Source: Burkholderiaceae bacterium (GTDB lineage: Bacteria > Pseudomonadota > Gammaproteobacteria > Burkholderiales > Burkholderiaceae_C). Taken from it: DNA of 64,000 bases. The notes under the pieces are model-generated. The model searched no databases. It was not told the DNA's origin and saw only the letters and a list, made by a program, of their open reading frames with translations. A program made the position numbers and the translations under genes. This document shows, piece after piece, positions 36,581 through 46,848 of the stretch; position 1 is the first letter of the stretch; every line of letters starts with the position of its first letter. The stretch lies in contig CAJYPV010000002.1 of NCBI GenBank assembly GCA_913776825.1, positions 1 through 64,000 on the forward strand, given 5' to 3'.

Positions 36581-37128
36581 ACTGAACCCCGCTGGCAAAG
36601 GTCAGTCTCGGCGGCGCGGCGGTTGGCCAAGCCCTGGACGAAGGTGAAGACCTTCTTTCCGTTGACCGTGCGGCTGGTGAAGCTCCAGACGACGCTGCCG
36701 TCGTCACCGCGACTGAGCCGACCGCACCCGAGCGCCCAATCGCCGCGGTTAAACGCCAGCATGGCACCGCTGCCGCAGGTCGCGGGCGCGCCGAGGTTCC
36801 AGGCGTGGCTGCTTGCGGCGTCAAAGACGCGCTGCGGAGGCAGGACGTGGAAGCAGTTAGCCACCTGGACCTGCACACGCTCAAGCGCAGCAGCTTCTTC
36901 GCGTTGGCACTTCGACTCGCTCCAGACCTCACCCACGATGATCGGCGTGGAGGTAACGTGCCGCGTCAGGCCTCGACACACAGTCGGCAGGCCGCCGGCC
37001 AGCGAGTCAGCGTAGACCGTGTACCGGCCTTCGCCCTCCCAGCCGCCTATGAACTTGAAAAGACCGGCCCCACATAGGATCAGCGCGCCGCTGAGGTGTG
37101 GGAAATACTTCAGCTTTCCGTCGCTCAT
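36577..37128 (-). CDS. Phage lysozyme (endolysin), GH24-like with signal-anchor
   Basis: 183 aa. The N-terminal hydrophobic segment (LSGALILCGAGLF) resembles a signal-arrest-release anchor. The catalytic motif follows: Glu31 in GGWEGEGRYTVYADSLAGGLPT with Asp41 and Thr49. Cleaves peptidoglycan during lysis. ATG 37128 overlaps the holin stop (ATGA). Several cysteines could regulate activity as in SAR endolysins. Confidence 0.85.
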   Translation of the reverse strand: MSDGKLKYFPHLSGALILCGAGLFKFIGGWEGEGRYTVYADSLAGGLPTVCRGLTRHVTSTPIIVGEVWSESKCQREEAAALERVQVQVANCFHVLPPQRVFDAASSHAWNLGAPATCGSGAMLAFNRGDWALGCGRLSRGDDGSVVWSFTSRTVNGKKVFTFVQGLANRRAAETDLCQRGSV

Positions 37129-37391
37129 TCGTCGAGCTCCATGTCTTTGGTGCTGACGGGTTCGCGACCTGCCCATCGCTTGAGCTTCAAGCCCCAAGCC
37201 GTCTCCTCGCGCCACCATTTGCGCAGCAGGTACAGGATCTGCAAAACCACCAGCGCGCCGGCGAGCAGCACGTTCCAGTTGATGTGAGCGAGCCAATCCG
37301 TTGCCCACACCATGAGCCCACCTGCCGGCGCCGTCTTCGTCGCCACCTCCACGACGATGTCCTTGATCTCGGTCTTCACGCTGGCTCCCAT
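37125..37391 (-). CDS. Putative holin
   Basis: 88 aa with one clear hydrophobic stretch (INWNVLLAGALVVLQILYLL, about residues 37-56) plus a weaker one (TAPAGGLMVWATDWLA) and a basic C-terminus. Located directly before the lysozyme gene. Probably forms the inner-membrane lesion that triggers lysis. The family itself is assigned from context. Confidence 0.75.
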   Translation of the reverse strand: MGASVKTEIKDIVVEVATKTAPAGGLMVWATDWLAHINWNVLLAGALVVLQILYLLRKWWREETAWGLKLKRWAGREPVSTKDMELDE

Positions 37392-38819
37392 TTAGAACTC
37401 AGACCGGACGCCGCCCTTCGTGCGGTACCAGGTCGTGCCATCAAACTCGATTGCCCCGTTGACCGGGGTCGTGGAAAGCGGGCCGGGGTTGATCACCAGC
37501 GGTGGTGTCGACGTAGTTCCGGACGCGATGTGGACGTGGGCCACCGGATCAATCGGAGTCGTGCCGCCGAAAAACGAGCGGCCCCCGAAGAAGCTCTTGG
37601 CGCCGCCCATCAGCTTCATTGCCCAGCGCTTCACATCTGCCGTCATCTCCGACAGGAAGCCCACCTGCTCAGCCACGGTCGCGCCGGTGCCCGCCTCGAC
37701 GATCGCGTCCTGTGCACGCATACCCGCCAGGGTGACGTCTCCAACCGCGGTCGACTTCACAACTGGAGTCGCAGTAAAGCCGGCCCATTTCCACGCGCCG
37801 GCCGCGCCAAGACCGACCCCAGAGGCCTGGAAGCTCGTTTGATTCGAACCGGTGAGACGCACGCCGTAGTGAGAGACACCCTCATTTGGAGCAGGCGCGA
37901 GCAGCGCACCGAACAGCGTGTTTCCGTTGAAGATGTTCCTTCCGTCCTGGCCTACGAACGCGTAGTTCTGTTGCCCCTTCGTCAGGGGCTCAATCAGCAC
38001 GCCGATCTGTTCCACGACGATGCCGGCGTCGCCGATGTGGTCCTTGACCCGGATGCCGTGCCGCTTCAACACGGAGCCGGCTGCGCCATAGAACTCCGGC
38101 TCGCAGTACATGCCCACCTGGTTCTCAAGGACCCCACCGGCACTGGCTGTCCAAACGACGCGATCCTGGACCGAATGGACATGGTTGAACGTCGCGTTGT
38201 AAAGCACGTTCACCTTGCAATCGAATGTGCAATACCCGCCGTAGTCGGTAGGAAGTCGAATGGTGCTTTCGTCGCGGAAGGCGTGGCAGTCAGTCAGGCC
38301 GGTGATTGCTCGCGCGATCACGATGGCGTCGCGCGTCGACGTTGAAGCGTTGGACCCGACCTTCAGCAGACCAGACGCAAGCACCAGCGCGCCAAGTCGC
38401 AACAGCTCTGCGCGGACCGTGGTGGCAAGCCCGTAGTTGTTGGTGTGCCCTGCGAGTGCTGCGCCCTTCGCGGGATCCGTCGATGACAGGTCTGAGGAAA
38501 TCAAACCCTGGAAGACGGCCCATTTCGAAGCGTCCCCGGAGAAGGTCGCGCCTGAGGTGTGGGCCTGAACGCAAATCCAGGCCGAGCCGCCACTCGTGAC
38601 GATGTCCTTGAGCGCATAGATCTCGCCCGACGCCCAAGGGCCTCGAGGGTTGACGGCTGCGATTCGGTCGACGGCCCCGGCAACCGTGAGACGAGCATTG
38701 CCAAGGCGATCAATGAAGGACAGCAGCGCGCTATTCAGAACCTGGTCCAGTTGCTCCGCATTGAACAGCAGATCCTGAGGCAGATTACTGGGGACCGGCT
38801 TGTTGCTAGGCGTCGTCAT
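37392..38819 (-). CDS. Tail fibre / receptor-binding protein
   Basis: 475 aa directly after the J-like tip gene (ATGA overlap) and before the holin. The N-terminal part has the DRLGNARLTVAGAVDRIAAVNPRGPWASG pattern and a carbohydrate-module-like YALKDIVTSGGSAWICVQAHTSG segment; the C-terminal part is beta-rich and repetitive (GNTLFGALLAPAPNEG), as in trimeric fibres. Likely host-range determinant. Assigned mainly from context. Confidence 0.75.
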   Translation of the reverse strand: MTTPSNKPVPSNLPQDLLFNAEQLDQVLNSALLSFIDRLGNARLTVAGAVDRIAAVNPRGPWASGEIYALKDIVTSGGSAWICVQAHTSGATFSGDASKWAVFQGLISSDLSSTDPAKGAALAGHTNNYGLATTVRAELLRLGALVLASGLLKVGSNASTSTRDAIVIARAITGLTDCHAFRDESTIRLPTDYGGYCTFDCKVNVLYNATFNHVHSVQDRVVWTASAGGVLENQVGMYCEPEFYGAAGSVLKRHGIRVKDHIGDAGIVVEQIGVLIEPLTKGQQNYAFVGQDGRNIFNGNTLFGALLAPAPNEGVSHYGVRLTGSNQTSFQASGVGLGAAGAWKWAGFTATPVVKSTAVGDVTLAGMRAQDAIVEAGTGATVAEQVGFLSEMTADVKRWAMKLMGGAKSFFGGRSFFGGTTPIDPVAHVHIASGTTSTPPLVINPGPLSTTPVNGAIEFDGTTWYRTKGGVRSEF

Positions 38820-41296
38820 GCATCGAACTCGTAAAGGCGGGCGTCATAGCGAATCAATGCTATGGAGGAAGTCTTCCCATCTCCTTCGGGCTTGACGTCG
38901 GTCACCGTGTACAGGCCAGCGGACTCCATTTCAGCCTCGGTGATGCCCGGGGCGAATGCATAGCGACTGCCAAGCTGACGGGTCATTCCGTCCGCCACGA
39001 AGAGACCGGTCGGAACGGACGCGAGCGCGATAGCGGCGCCCGCTGGCGCACACAGGATCGGCGGACCAAGCCGCGCACCATCAGCAGCGGTGAACTGAAT
39101 GCGGCCAGAGTCCTGCCCCTTCCAGTCGACAGGCTCGCTCGTGGTGATCTGGCTGCCACTGATCGCGAGAACCTCTCCAGCCTGCAGCCCGTCGTCGCCC
39201 AGAAAATCGTTCGGGTCGATGTATCTAACCAGCGTACCCGGACCCACGGTTCCCGCATCTGACATGGCGGTGTCACTGATGGAGTCACGCTGATACAGGA
39301 TCCGCCGGGCCTCAAGTTGCGCTCGGTTCTCGGCCTGCGCGAGCGTGGTGCACCCAGGCAGCTTGAGCTTCTTCGGATTGCCGGCCACGCCGGGGACAAC
39401 CGCGCCGCTGCTCACGCGCAAACGCACGTAGGTCTTCTTGCTCTGAGACAACTCGTCGACATACTCGACCTCAACGCCATCGTTCGAATCAGGCATGTGA
39501 GCCGAATAGCCGATCGTGGAGTTGCCAGATCCGGCCAGGTTTCGATAGTCGAATTGGACCTCGGGGAAGGTCTTCGCCTCATCCCTGCTCACGGTCCAGC
39601 GCGCGCCATCGCGCCACACGACGCACCGGGCGTGGTTCGCGATGAGCGCCAGCCGCTCGCCAAGGCTCATGTCCGAGTCGTCGAGACTTCCGTCGAAGCG
39701 CAGGAGCGGCGAGTCCTCCCCAAGGCGCTCATTGATTTCGGCAAGCGAGTCTGTGTCGAGGTCTGCAACGTCGGCGCCGGACAAGGCCCAGATGTGCGCG
39801 AGTGCCCGCCCGAAGTTGCGAGATGGGCTGAGCGACTCATTCCCTAGATGCCGGACGTGCCGCTGCCATCGGAGATTGAACTTCCGATCGCTATAGCCCG
39901 TCGCCTCGTTGGTCGCCTTCGTGGTCACCCGAACGACGGTGACGCCGGGCAGCTGCTTCGTTGCGGAATAGCGGACCGCGTAGACCTCCTCCAGCTTCGC
40001 GACATCAGCGCCACCTGGGTCGACCTCAGCGGTCTTCCGGGTGAATTGAATTCGATACCGCCCGGGCCCCGCCGAGGGCGAAACCTCGTTCGTCCAGAAC
40101 CTCGCGTCGTAGGTGTCGCCGCTATAGCCGAAATCCTGGGACTGACGCGTGCCAGGGATCTCCGAGCCGGCGGCGTCGACCTGCCACCACTCTGCGGTGA
40201 TCACGATCGGGATGTTGAAGTTGACGCCGCGCACCGTCTTGAGGCCGCGCAGGAACACTGTGTTCCATCGAATTCGCGAGCCGCTGACGGGGAGAGTGAA
40301 CGGTCCGATCGTGTTGTATGTGGTGCTGAGATTGGGAGTGATGGAGAAGTTGATCAGCGATCCCGACGCGTCAAGAACCCAAGGCGTGGTTGCAAACGTG
40401 AACGTCACATTTGATCCGGCCACGTTCACATCCGAGACCGCGCAGGTCTGGTCGAAGACGGTGGGACCATCGCCATAGGTGAACACCACGCGAGCGGAGC
40501 CACTTCCCTCCAATCCCTTCAACGTCGCAAGTGACGCGGAGTCTGGGACGGTCACCGTCATCGATGAGCCACCAGAAAGCGCGTTGAACGACCCGACCGT
40601 ATTGACGGTGGCTGGCCCACTGGGATAGGGGATCTCCTGCCCGTTGACCTCGTCGCTGGCAAATGTCTCGAAGACATCAAGGAGCGTGGTCGTTCGGTTC
40701 TCCGGATAGCCAGGCCCGGCGGCCGGCTCGAAGACCTCATAGCTCGCGCCCGCGATGTCAACGATCGGGGTCTCGGCGTACTGGACCGCACTGATAGTGC
40801 CCTGCCCGCGAGACACGCACATCCATTCGGTCACGTACTTGATGTGATTGATGTACTCCACCGTGCTGGGCTGGATGAGGTCAGGCCAGACCCGCCGATA
40901 GCCGTAGACGTCAGGGATTGCCTGATAGGCCCGCGCGACGTTGGTCTGGGCAGTAAGCGAGTTGTTGGGGCTGTCCTTGCCAACCCCTCCGACCGATGGA
41001 AGCTTCGGAATCAGCGCGTAGCTGATCGCCACGGCCGCGATGACGGCGATCACCGCCAAGGTGAACGGATCGAACCCCTCCGGCCGGCGGCACACGCGCA
41101 CCTCATCGAGCACCGATGGAATTCGATCCATCACAGGATCCGATCCGGGGTCGATTCGGAGGCCGTTGACAAAGACCTCGCAGTCTCCTCCGCTCTGCAG
41201 GTGCAGCTCGATGTTCTGCTGAATCGTGAGATTCCGGTCCCACTCGATGCGACGGTGCCCGGTGGCGCCCGTCGGGTCATTGAAGATGGTCAGCAT
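38816..41296 (-). CDS. Tail tip host-specificity protein (J-like)
   Basis: 826 aa. It starts with a small beta domain, has a hydrophobic stretch (FTLAVIAVIAAVAISYALIPKL, about residues 76-97) and fibronectin/Ig-like segments. Contains the family pattern VSRGQGTISAVQYAETPI and a central WQRHVRHLGNESLSPSRNFGRALAHIW region typical of siphovirus J proteins in beta- and gammaproteobacterial phages. Forms the tail tip contacting the receptor. Overlaps the NlpC gene by 7 bases. Confidence 0.82.
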   Translation of the reverse strand: MLTIFNDPTGATGHRRIEWDRNLTIQQNIELHLQSGGDCEVFVNGLRIDPGSDPVMDRIPSVLDEVRVCRRPEGFDPFTLAVIAVIAAVAISYALIPKLPSVGGVGKDSPNNSLTAQTNVARAYQAIPDVYGYRRVWPDLIQPSTVEYINHIKYVTEWMCVSRGQGTISAVQYAETPIVDIAGASYEVFEPAAGPGYPENRTTTLLDVFETFASDEVNGQEIPYPSGPATVNTVGSFNALSGGSSMTVTVPDSASLATLKGLEGSGSARVVFTYGDGPTVFDQTCAVSDVNVAGSNVTFTFATTPWVLDASGSLINFSITPNLSTTYNTIGPFTLPVSGSRIRWNTVFLRGLKTVRGVNFNIPIVITAEWWQVDAAGSEIPGTRQSQDFGYSGDTYDARFWTNEVSPSAGPGRYRIQFTRKTAEVDPGGADVAKLEEVYAVRYSATKQLPGVTVVRVTTKATNEATGYSDRKFNLRWQRHVRHLGNESLSPSRNFGRALAHIWALSGADVADLDTDSLAEINERLGEDSPLLRFDGSLDDSDMSLGERLALIANHARCVVWRDGARWTVSRDEAKTFPEVQFDYRNLAGSGNSTIGYSAHMPDSNDGVEVEYVDELSQSKKTYVRLRVSSGAVVPGVAGNPKKLKLPGCTTLAQAENRAQLEARRILYQRDSISDTAMSDAGTVGPGTLVRYIDPNDFLGDDGLQAGEVLAISGSQITTSEPVDWKGQDSGRIQFTAADGARLGPPILCAPAGAAIALASVPTGLFVADGMTRQLGSRYAFAPGITEAEMESAGLYTVTDVKPEGDGKTSSIALIRYDARLYEFDA

Positions 41297-41694
41297 TTGG
41301 TGCGACGGCGATAGAACCGAATCTCGGGATAGAGCCGGCGCATCGCGGCCAGGCGGCTCACGCGAACCGAACCAGGCTGATCAGCGCTGCCTTCGGCATG
41401 CAGAACGGTCGACTCATCAACGAGCATCCCGCAGTGGCTCGGCGCGCCGTGACGCCAGCCCATGAACATGGTCGCGCCAGCTTCGGGCCCGCACTCGATC
41501 CACTCGGGATCGTTCGCCAACCCGGCAGCAATGTCCGTTTTTGGCACCTCCCCCAGTTCGATGCCGAGCACATGTCGATACCAAAGCACCACCAAGCCAT
41601 AGCAGTCGACGGCGCTCCAGTCACTGCGCCAACGCACCCACGGCAGGCCGACTGCGCGGGTGACGAACTGGATTGGGGTCATGAGTTGCTGCAC
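41290..41694 (-). CDS. NlpC/P60-like tail peptidoglycan hydrolase
   Basis: 134 aa from GTG 41694 (ATG 41682 is the alternative). WSAVDCYGLVVLWYRHV carries the catalytic Cys and HCGMLVDE the His; the third residue of the triad is not obvious. Equivalent to lambda K, which helps the tail pass the cell wall. The GTG lies exactly 8 bases after TTCCTAGCAT, the motif shared by five prophage genes, which supports this start. Confidence 0.8.
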   Translation of the reverse strand: MQQLMTPIQFVTRAVGLPWVRWRSDWSAVDCYGLVVLWYRHVLGIELGEVPKTDIAAGLANDPEWIECGPEAGATMFMGWRHGAPSHCGMLVDESTVLHAEGSADQPGSVRVSRLAAMRRLYPEIRFYRRRTKC

Positions 41695-41702
41695 CCCTCG
41701 GG

Positions 41703-41712
41703 ATGCTAGGAA
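41703..41712 (-). promoter_or_regulatory. TYCCTAGCAT motif, copy 1
   Basis: TTCCTAGCAT on the minus strand, 8 bases before GTG 41694 of the NlpC-like gene. Confidence 0.6.
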
Positions 41713-41714
41713 CG

Positions 41715-42197
41715 TCAGAGAAGCTCAAGGCCTGTGAAGACCGATGGGTCGTAGGTCGGCCCGACGTCCCGTCGCATTGGGTTGTCGACGGTCGCGGCGA
41801 CCTGCACCGACTCATTGGAGAAGGTGATCCCGTTCTTCTCCGAGACGTAGAGCCGCCAAACGACCTCTGGCATCGCGGTGCCACCGAGATAGACCGAGTA
41901 CGTGACCCGGATCGGAGCGGGCTGCGGGGCCGCCCGGACCAATGCCAGTTGCCGCTTGAACTCTCGTCCGGCGACCTGGCGGGCGAACGAGAGCGTCAGC
42001 TTCGGCTGCGACTCGCTCTTTCGGTCCGGGGCCTTGATCACCATGCTCGAGGGCGTGTGGACATGCCCGCCGAGCGTGACCTCCCTGAACTGGTTGGCAA
42101 CCAGGCGGATAGGGCCTGAGAAGGCCGGGTGTTCGAAAACGATCCCGTGAAACTCAGGGAGCGGACACTTTGTGGCCCAGAAGGTCGCGCGATCCAT
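41715..42197 (-). CDS. Phage minor tail protein, DUF1833-like
   Basis: 160 aa; start ATG 42197 overlaps the previous stop (TGATG). Beta-rich: FEHPAFSGPIRLVANQFREVTLGGHVHTPSS is typical of DUF1833 proteins found next to NlpC/J tail tip genes. A structural role in the tail tip is inferred from this position. Confidence 0.75.
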   Translation of the reverse strand: MDRATFWATKCPLPEFHGIVFEHPAFSGPIRLVANQFREVTLGGHVHTPSSMVIKAPDRKSESQPKLTLSFARQVAGREFKRQLALVRAAPQPAPIRVTYSVYLGGTAMPEVVWRLYVSEKNGITFSNESVQVAATVDNPMRRDVGPTYDPSVFTGLELL

Positions 42198-42667
42198 CAG
42201 GCGCCTGGGACTTCTTGATTCACTGTCCGATCCAGGTAGTCGCCCCAATCGCGCCAGCGCGGCAGGCCGATGATGAGGTCCGCTGCCGCTTTGAACTGGT
42301 CGGGGATGACCTGGGCACGCGTCATCAGCTTGGCCTTGTAACTGAACAGCGGCCCCGCCTCATCCACGGGCAGGAGGCCTTCAGGCAGGAAGCTGCACAC
42401 GTGCTCGATCAGGCCGAACTCAGTCCGGATCGGCATGGTGAATTCGTCCATCCAGTTGTTGAGCTTCTGCGTGCCCCAGAGTTGGAACGCGATTGCCTCA
42501 TCGGGCTGAAACTGGAAGCGCACGTCCCAGAAGACGGGCACGTCAGTGCCGATGGCTTGCTTGTAGCCTGGGCCGCGCCGCGGATCGGCCATGGAGAAGC
42601 TTGCCGCCTGGCTGCGGCTCTTGGCCGCCTTCAGGAAGGTCGGAATGGTGAATGGGTAGGCCTCCAT
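42197..42667 (-). CDS. Phage tail protein, minor component
   Basis: 156 aa from ATG 42667. Conserved-looking FTIPTFLKAAKSRSQAASFSMADPRRG and later VCSFLPEGLLPVDEAGPLFSYKAK. It lies between tape measure and DUF1833 genes as in many siphoviruses. The ATG follows the TYCCTAGCAT motif by 8 bases and has no Shine-Dalgarno. Exact role unknown. Confidence 0.7.
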   Translation of the reverse strand: MEAYPFTIPTFLKAAKSRSQAASFSMADPRRGPGYKQAIGTDVPVFWDVRFQFQPDEAIAFQLWGTQKLNNWMDEFTMPIRTEFGLIEHVCSFLPEGLLPVDEAGPLFSYKAKLMTRAQVIPDQFKAAADLIIGLPRWRDWGDYLDRTVNQEVPGA

Positions 42668-42675
42668 AGCAGTCA

Positions 42676-42685
42676 ATGCTAGGAA
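42676..42685 (-). promoter_or_regulatory. TYCCTAGCAT motif, copy 2
   Basis: TTCCTAGCAT on the minus strand, 8 bases before ATG 42667, in the short gap after the tape measure gene. Confidence 0.6.
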
Positions 42686-42695
42686 GCCAGTCCAA

Positions 42696-45600
42696 TCAGC
42701 CGCTCAGCCGCGACGCGACGTTCGTCGAGCCCCGCAACGCCGACCACACCGGGCCGGAATTGTTCGCGATCTGCCCGGCCACCTCGCTGATTGCGATCTG
42801 CACGATGCGGCCTGTGTCGTCGGTTTGCGTGCTGACCTGCGCGGTCGGATGATTGTTGTTCACCACCACCTGCAGTTGCACCTTCCCGCCGCCGAGCTCG
42901 TCGTTCGCCGTGACCTGTCCGCGCTGGCCCGGCAGCATGTACTGATTGCCGTTCGACGCCGTGAACATCTCTGGGCCCTTCTCGCCCACCCGATACAGCG
43001 AGCCCGCATCCACGCTGCCGCCGTACATCCGCGCGCCGGCGACGGGTGCAGCCGCGATCGCAGGCGCGCCGAGCGCGCCGGCTGCAGCTGCCGCGCCGGC
43101 CGCCGCCGCGGGAGCGAGCAGCGGGCCGACGACCGGGATCGCAGCCGTCGCCATGAACGCATTCTGCGCCGCGAGCGCCGTGGTCGCTCCGACCTGGGCT
43201 GTCACCGATGCGGTGTAGACCGCCGCGTTCGCCGCCTTCGATGCCATGGCCGCCTTCTCGGCCGCTTGGCCGATCAGCGCGTTCTTGATGGTCTGGACGC
43301 CCATCTGCACCAGTGCGCCGACTGCTTCGTTCAGCACGGTGTTCGCGAGTCCGCGCATCGCGTCCGCCGCGGTCATCGTGCCGGTGATCAGCCCAGTGAT
43401 GGAACTGCTGGCCGAACTGCCCAGCGCGTCGAGCCCCTGGATCAGCGTCTGATTGGCCAGGCCCTGGCTGGCGAACTCCGCCTCGGCCAGCGCCTGCCGC
43501 TGCTGCTGGAACTGGTAGGCGAGCGCCGTCCGCTTCTGCTCGACAAACTCCGCGCCGTCGATGCCGGCTTGCGCCATCATCTCCTCATAGCGCTTCACGA
43601 GTTCGAGCTTCTGCTGGTACTCCTTCTCCAGGGCATTGAGCGGGTTCACCGCCAGTACCTGCTGACGAACGGCGTTCTGTGCGTCGATCGTCGCCCGCTC
43701 GACGGCGGCAGCGTATTGCTGCTCGGAGATCTGCTTCTGATCCAAGGCGGCTTTCGCCCGGCGCAGGTCTTCCTGTCGAATCAGGTCAACCCTCGTGAGC
43801 TCATCAGTCGCGGCGGCGATTGCGTTGTCCGCCTTCTGTTCATCGAGCCGCTCCCTCAAGACCGCAAGCTCTCGCTCCGCTTCATACTCGGCAAGCGTCT
43901 TGGCTCGGGCGGCTTGGTCCGCCGTGATGACGCCCAGACCGGCCTGGGCATCCGCTCGACGATTTGCCTCGTCTCGAATGAGTCCAATCCTCGTCGTCTC
44001 GTCGCCGGTGATCGCGATGTTCAGGTCCGCGATCTCCTGAGTGGTCTTCTCCTCCAGCATGGCCCGCTCGCGGGCGTACTTCTTCTGGATCTCGATCTTC
44101 GCGAGTCCGTAGACGGCGGCGTTGGCCGAGTCCTCTTGCTGGCGCTTGCGGTTCTCGGTCAGCGCCTGCTGCTCCTGCGCGTCGATCTGCGCCATGGCGG
44201 TCGCGTTCGCCGCCACCAGACCCTGGTAATAGGCCTGCGCCGCATCGGCCTTGGCGCCGACACCGTAGGACTTGCGGATGGCGGCGACGCGCTTCTCGAT
44301 GGCCTCCTGATCGAGGCCGGCCTGCTTACCAAGCTCCCGTGCCTGCGTTATCTCCATCTCCATGCGCTTGCGCTGGTCAAGGAATTGCAGCCCATCCCGA
44401 TCGAACTTTGACAGCGCCTCGGTCTGCTGCGCCTGCTTGGCCTGGCTGTTGGCGGCGTCTTTCTGAAGCGTCTGACCCTTCTCGTACAGCTGCACCTGCT
44501 CACGCAATGCGGCCAGTTGCTGCTGCAACGCCTCGCGCTGCTTTGGCTGAAGACCTCGACCGACCGCCGCGCCGCCGCCGGTCGAATCGAAGCCGCCATT
44601 GGACAGCTGTTTCTCGATCTGCTCGATCTGCTTGCGCGTGGCGGAAAGCGCCTCTTCTGGCGTCTGCTGGCGGCCCACATTCAGCAGAGCATCCCATCCC
44701 TCTTTCGCCGCATTGGCGACCGCCTTCCAGGCCTTCTCCAGGAAGCCGAGGTTGTTGGTGATGGTGGGGGTGCGCTTGATGATCGCGTCGGCGTAGGCCT
44801 CCTGGGCGAGGCGCGCAGCCTCAACCGTCCGCCCTTGGTCAGTCAGGGCCTTGATCTGCCGGTAAAGACTGGTCGTCAGGAAGTTGACGCTCTCGTTGAG
44901 CTTCAGCGACGCATTGAGCGGATCCTGACCCAACGCCCGGAATGCTTTCGCCGTGTCTTCGACTGCTGGCCCTCCGACCTGCTCCAGCCGGATGGCCGCC
45001 TCGGTGAACTTGCCAAGCGAGTCCTTCCCGCGCACGCCTGCAGAGACGAACTCGGTGATCGCCGCCGCCGCCTTTCCGCGCGTGACGCCTTCGAGGCCGT
45101 CCAAGGTCTTGGCCAGCGAGTTCAGCGTGTCGACCGTCTCGCCGGCCTGATTGCCGGAAAGGGTGAGCGCTTTGCGAAACTCGTCAGTCTCAGCGCGTCC
45201 CTTCACCAGTCCAACGACGAACAGGGCGACCGCGCCGGCCGCGACGGTGAACGGGTTGATCAGGCCAGTGACGTAGCTCCCCAGCGCCCGCGCCGCGTTG
45301 CCGACGCCGCCGAACATGTCCTTCAGCTGGCCGCCCTGCTGCATCAGCACGGTGAATGGGGATTGGCCTGTGGACAGGCCTGTCACGATGTCAGTGACCT
45401 GCGCGGGAATGTTTCGCTGTGCAGCCGCGAGCGCAGCAGGAGACATGCCCCCGGGCGCGGCGGATGGCGCCGGCGCGGGTGCAGGCTTCGGCGCTGGCGG
45501 TGGCGGCGGGGGCGGTGGGACGGGCGCCGGCGGCGCCGCGGGCGTCTTCCCTGGCAGACCCTTCTCCGCCGCCGTGCGCTTCTTCGTGGCGTCCGCCACC

Positions 45601-45947
45601 TCCTTCTGCGCGTCGGCCAAGTCCTTCGCCGCGTCGGCCTGCTTCTTGGTTGCCGTCGCGTTCTGACTCGCCGCCGTGGTGGAAGTCTTTGTCGTGGCCG
45701 ATGCGGCTTTCGTGGCGTTGGCGAGGCTGTCAGCCGCAGCGGTGGCGGCATCCGTCGCACGCGACTGGGCCTTCGTCACCTCGACCATCTGCTTGATGTT
45801 GGCCGACAGCTCCAGAACCGCCTGGGTGACGGCCGAGAACGCGGATTCCATCTTGTCGATCGCTCGGTCGACCTGCTTCTCGGCGTTGACGAGCCCCGCA
45901 GTGTCTGCGGTCACCTCGTAATAGATCTCACCGACTTTCTGTGCCAC
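42696..45947 (-). CDS. Tail tape measure protein
   Basis: About 1083 aa from GTG 45947, which has GAGGAGAGAG immediately upstream; the frame extends to 46004. Start [18 protein letters not shown], then coiled coils with an Ala/Pro-rich stretch (residues 140-190), a hydrophobic core ([17 protein letters not shown]) and a long helical C-terminal half. The Tail_tape_N-like segment lies near [19 protein letters not shown]. It sets tail length and helps DNA passage. At about 3.2 kb the gene predicts a tail of roughly 160 nm by the usual 1.5 A per residue rule. Confidence 0.92.
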   Translation of the reverse strand: MAQKVGEIYYEVTADTAGLVNAEKQVDRAIDKMESAFSAVTQAVLELSANIKQMVEVTKAQSRATDAATAAADSLANATKAASATTKTSTTAASQNATATKKQADAAKDLADAQKEVADATKKRTAAEKGLPGKTPAAPPAPVPPPPPPPPAPKPAPAPAPSAAPGGMSPAALAAAQRNIPAQVTDIVTGLSTGQSPFTVLMQQGGQLKDMFGGVGNAARALGSYVTGLINPFTVAAGAVALFVVGLVKGRAETDEFRKALTLSGNQAGETVDTLNSLAKTLDGLEGVTRGKAAAAITEFVSAGVRGKDSLGKFTEAAIRLEQVGGPAVEDTAKAFRALGQDPLNASLKLNESVNFLTTSLYRQIKALTDQGRTVEAARLAQEAYADAIIKRTPTITNNLGFLEKAWKAVANAAKEGWDALLNVGRQQTPEEALSATRKQIEQIEKQLSNGGFDSTGGGAAVGRGLQPKQREALQQQLAALREQVQLYEKGQTLQKDAANSQAKQAQQTEALSKFDRDGLQFLDQRKRMEMEITQARELGKQAGLDQEAIEKRVAAIRKSYGVGAKADAAQAYYQGLVAANATAMAQIDAQEQQALTENRKRQQEDSANAAVYGLAKIEIQKKYARERAMLEEKTTQEIADLNIAITGDETTRIGLIRDEANRRADAQAGLGVITADQAARAKTLAEYEAERELAVLRERLDEQKADNAIAAATDELTRVDLIRQEDLRRAKAALDQKQISEQQYAAAVERATIDAQNAVRQQVLAVNPLNALEKEYQQKLELVKRYEEMMAQAGIDGAEFVEQKRTALAYQFQQQRQALAEAEFASQGLANQTLIQGLDALGSSASSSITGLITGTMTAADAMRGLANTVLNEAVGALVQMGVQTIKNALIGQAAEKAAMASKAANAAVYTASVTAQVGATTALAAQNAFMATAAIPVVGPLLAPAAAAGAAAAAGALGAPAIAAAPVAGARMYGGSVDAGSLYRVGEKGPEMFTASNGNQYMLPGQRGQVTANDELGGGKVQLQVVVNNNHPTAQVSTQTDDTGRIVQIAISEVAGQIANNSGPVWSALRGSTNVASRLSG

Positions 45948-46494
45948 GCTCTCTCTCCTCATGCTGGCGCATGGCTTCGCGGTACTCTTCACGCGACGGA
46001 ACATCGCGGGCGCCGCCCTTGTTCCCTGCCTGCGGGAACTTCATCTCGAACATCGTCTGGAACTCTGTCATCGACAGGTCCTCGGCGTCCTTGCTCGACA
46101 GCTGCAGATGGACGCGCGCAGCGCTGATGTATTCCTGCGCGTCGAAGGCCTGCGAGAACTTCCCGCCGCCATTTCCAGGCCTAGCCTTCCCCGCGATCCC
46201 GTGGCGCATGAGGTGCCGCGCGATGATGACCATCTCGGCAACGGGCATCGATCCATAGTGGAAGAGCCCGTCATCTCCGTGGAAGCCGATCAGCGACGAG
46301 GCATCCTCTTGATCGCATAGACAAGCCAGGACATAGGCCGCTTCTTTCGCGGCATGGGGCCCGTGCAGGCGGGCGTAAATGGCCACGATCTCATGAGGCG
46401 TTCCCAAAGAAGCGATGCGACCAAACGAGGGGCGGAAGGTCCACTCCCGCCCCTCGCCATCCACCGCCCGGACGAATCCGGACTCGACCAGCAT
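45928..46494 (-). CDS. Tail assembly chaperone-like protein
   Basis: 188 aa, between the tail tube set and the tape measure, the usual place of tail assembly chaperones. Its end overlaps the tape measure start by 20 bases. Sequence includes [20 protein letters not shown] and [19 protein letters not shown]-terminus highly charged. No frameshift slippery run typical of gpG/GT is obvious, so a frameshift product is not claimed. Confidence 0.65.
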   Translation of the reverse strand: MLVESGFVRAVDGEGREWTFRPSFGRIASLGTPHEIVAIYARLHGPHAAKEAAYVLACLCDQEDASSLIGFHGDDGLFHYGSMPVAEMVIIARHLMRHGIAGKARPGNGGGKFSQAFDAQEYISAARVHLQLSSKDAEDLSMTEFQTMFEMKFPQAGNKGGARDVPSREEYREAMRQHEERERGTESR

Positions 46495-46838
46495 CAGAGG
46501 TTGAACAGCTGAGCCGTCAGGCCGGCCGCGCCGGTGAGGTGGACGACGCCCTTGCAGTAGGCGTCCACCGTCGACAGCACCACGGCAACGCTGGCGCCGA
46601 TGCCCACGGGGATCGACAGCCCGGCGGAGACGTCGACGGAGCCCACGCCGGGGACTGCCACCGTCGTGCCGGCATCGCCGTCGATCTTTACCGTCAGCGC
46701 GCCCGCCGTGGTGTTTCGGAACACCAGGAGCTGCTTGCGTGTCCGATCGATGGTGATCGTGTCGTCAGCGGTCAGCGTCGCGATCGCCGCAGCGAAGGGG
46801 CCGAGTTGCTTTGCGTTGATGGAAGCGATTGCAGCCAT
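46494..46838 (-). CDS. Small phage structural protein
   Basis: 114 aa, beta-rich with ITIDRTRKQLLVFRNTTAGALTV, resembling small Ig-like decoration domains. Starts 10 bases after the tube protein. Likely tail decoration; assigned by position. Confidence 0.55.
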   Translation of the reverse strand: MAAIASINAKQLGPFAAAIATLTADDTITIDRTRKQLLVFRNTTAGALTVKIDGDAGTTVAVPGVGSVDVSAGLSIPVGIGASVAVVLSTVDAYCKGVVHLTGAAGLTAQLFNL

Positions 46839-46848
46839 GCGCTACCCC

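Noticed and set aside
38801-38812. TTGCTAGGCG near the tail fibre start as a seventh TYCCTAGCAT copy
   Set aside because: It lies within coding codons, differs at three positions and has the wrong spacing to a start.
45928-46494. Programmed frameshift in the tail chaperone gene
   Set aside because: No convincing slippery heptamer near the end and no second frame leading to an extended product.
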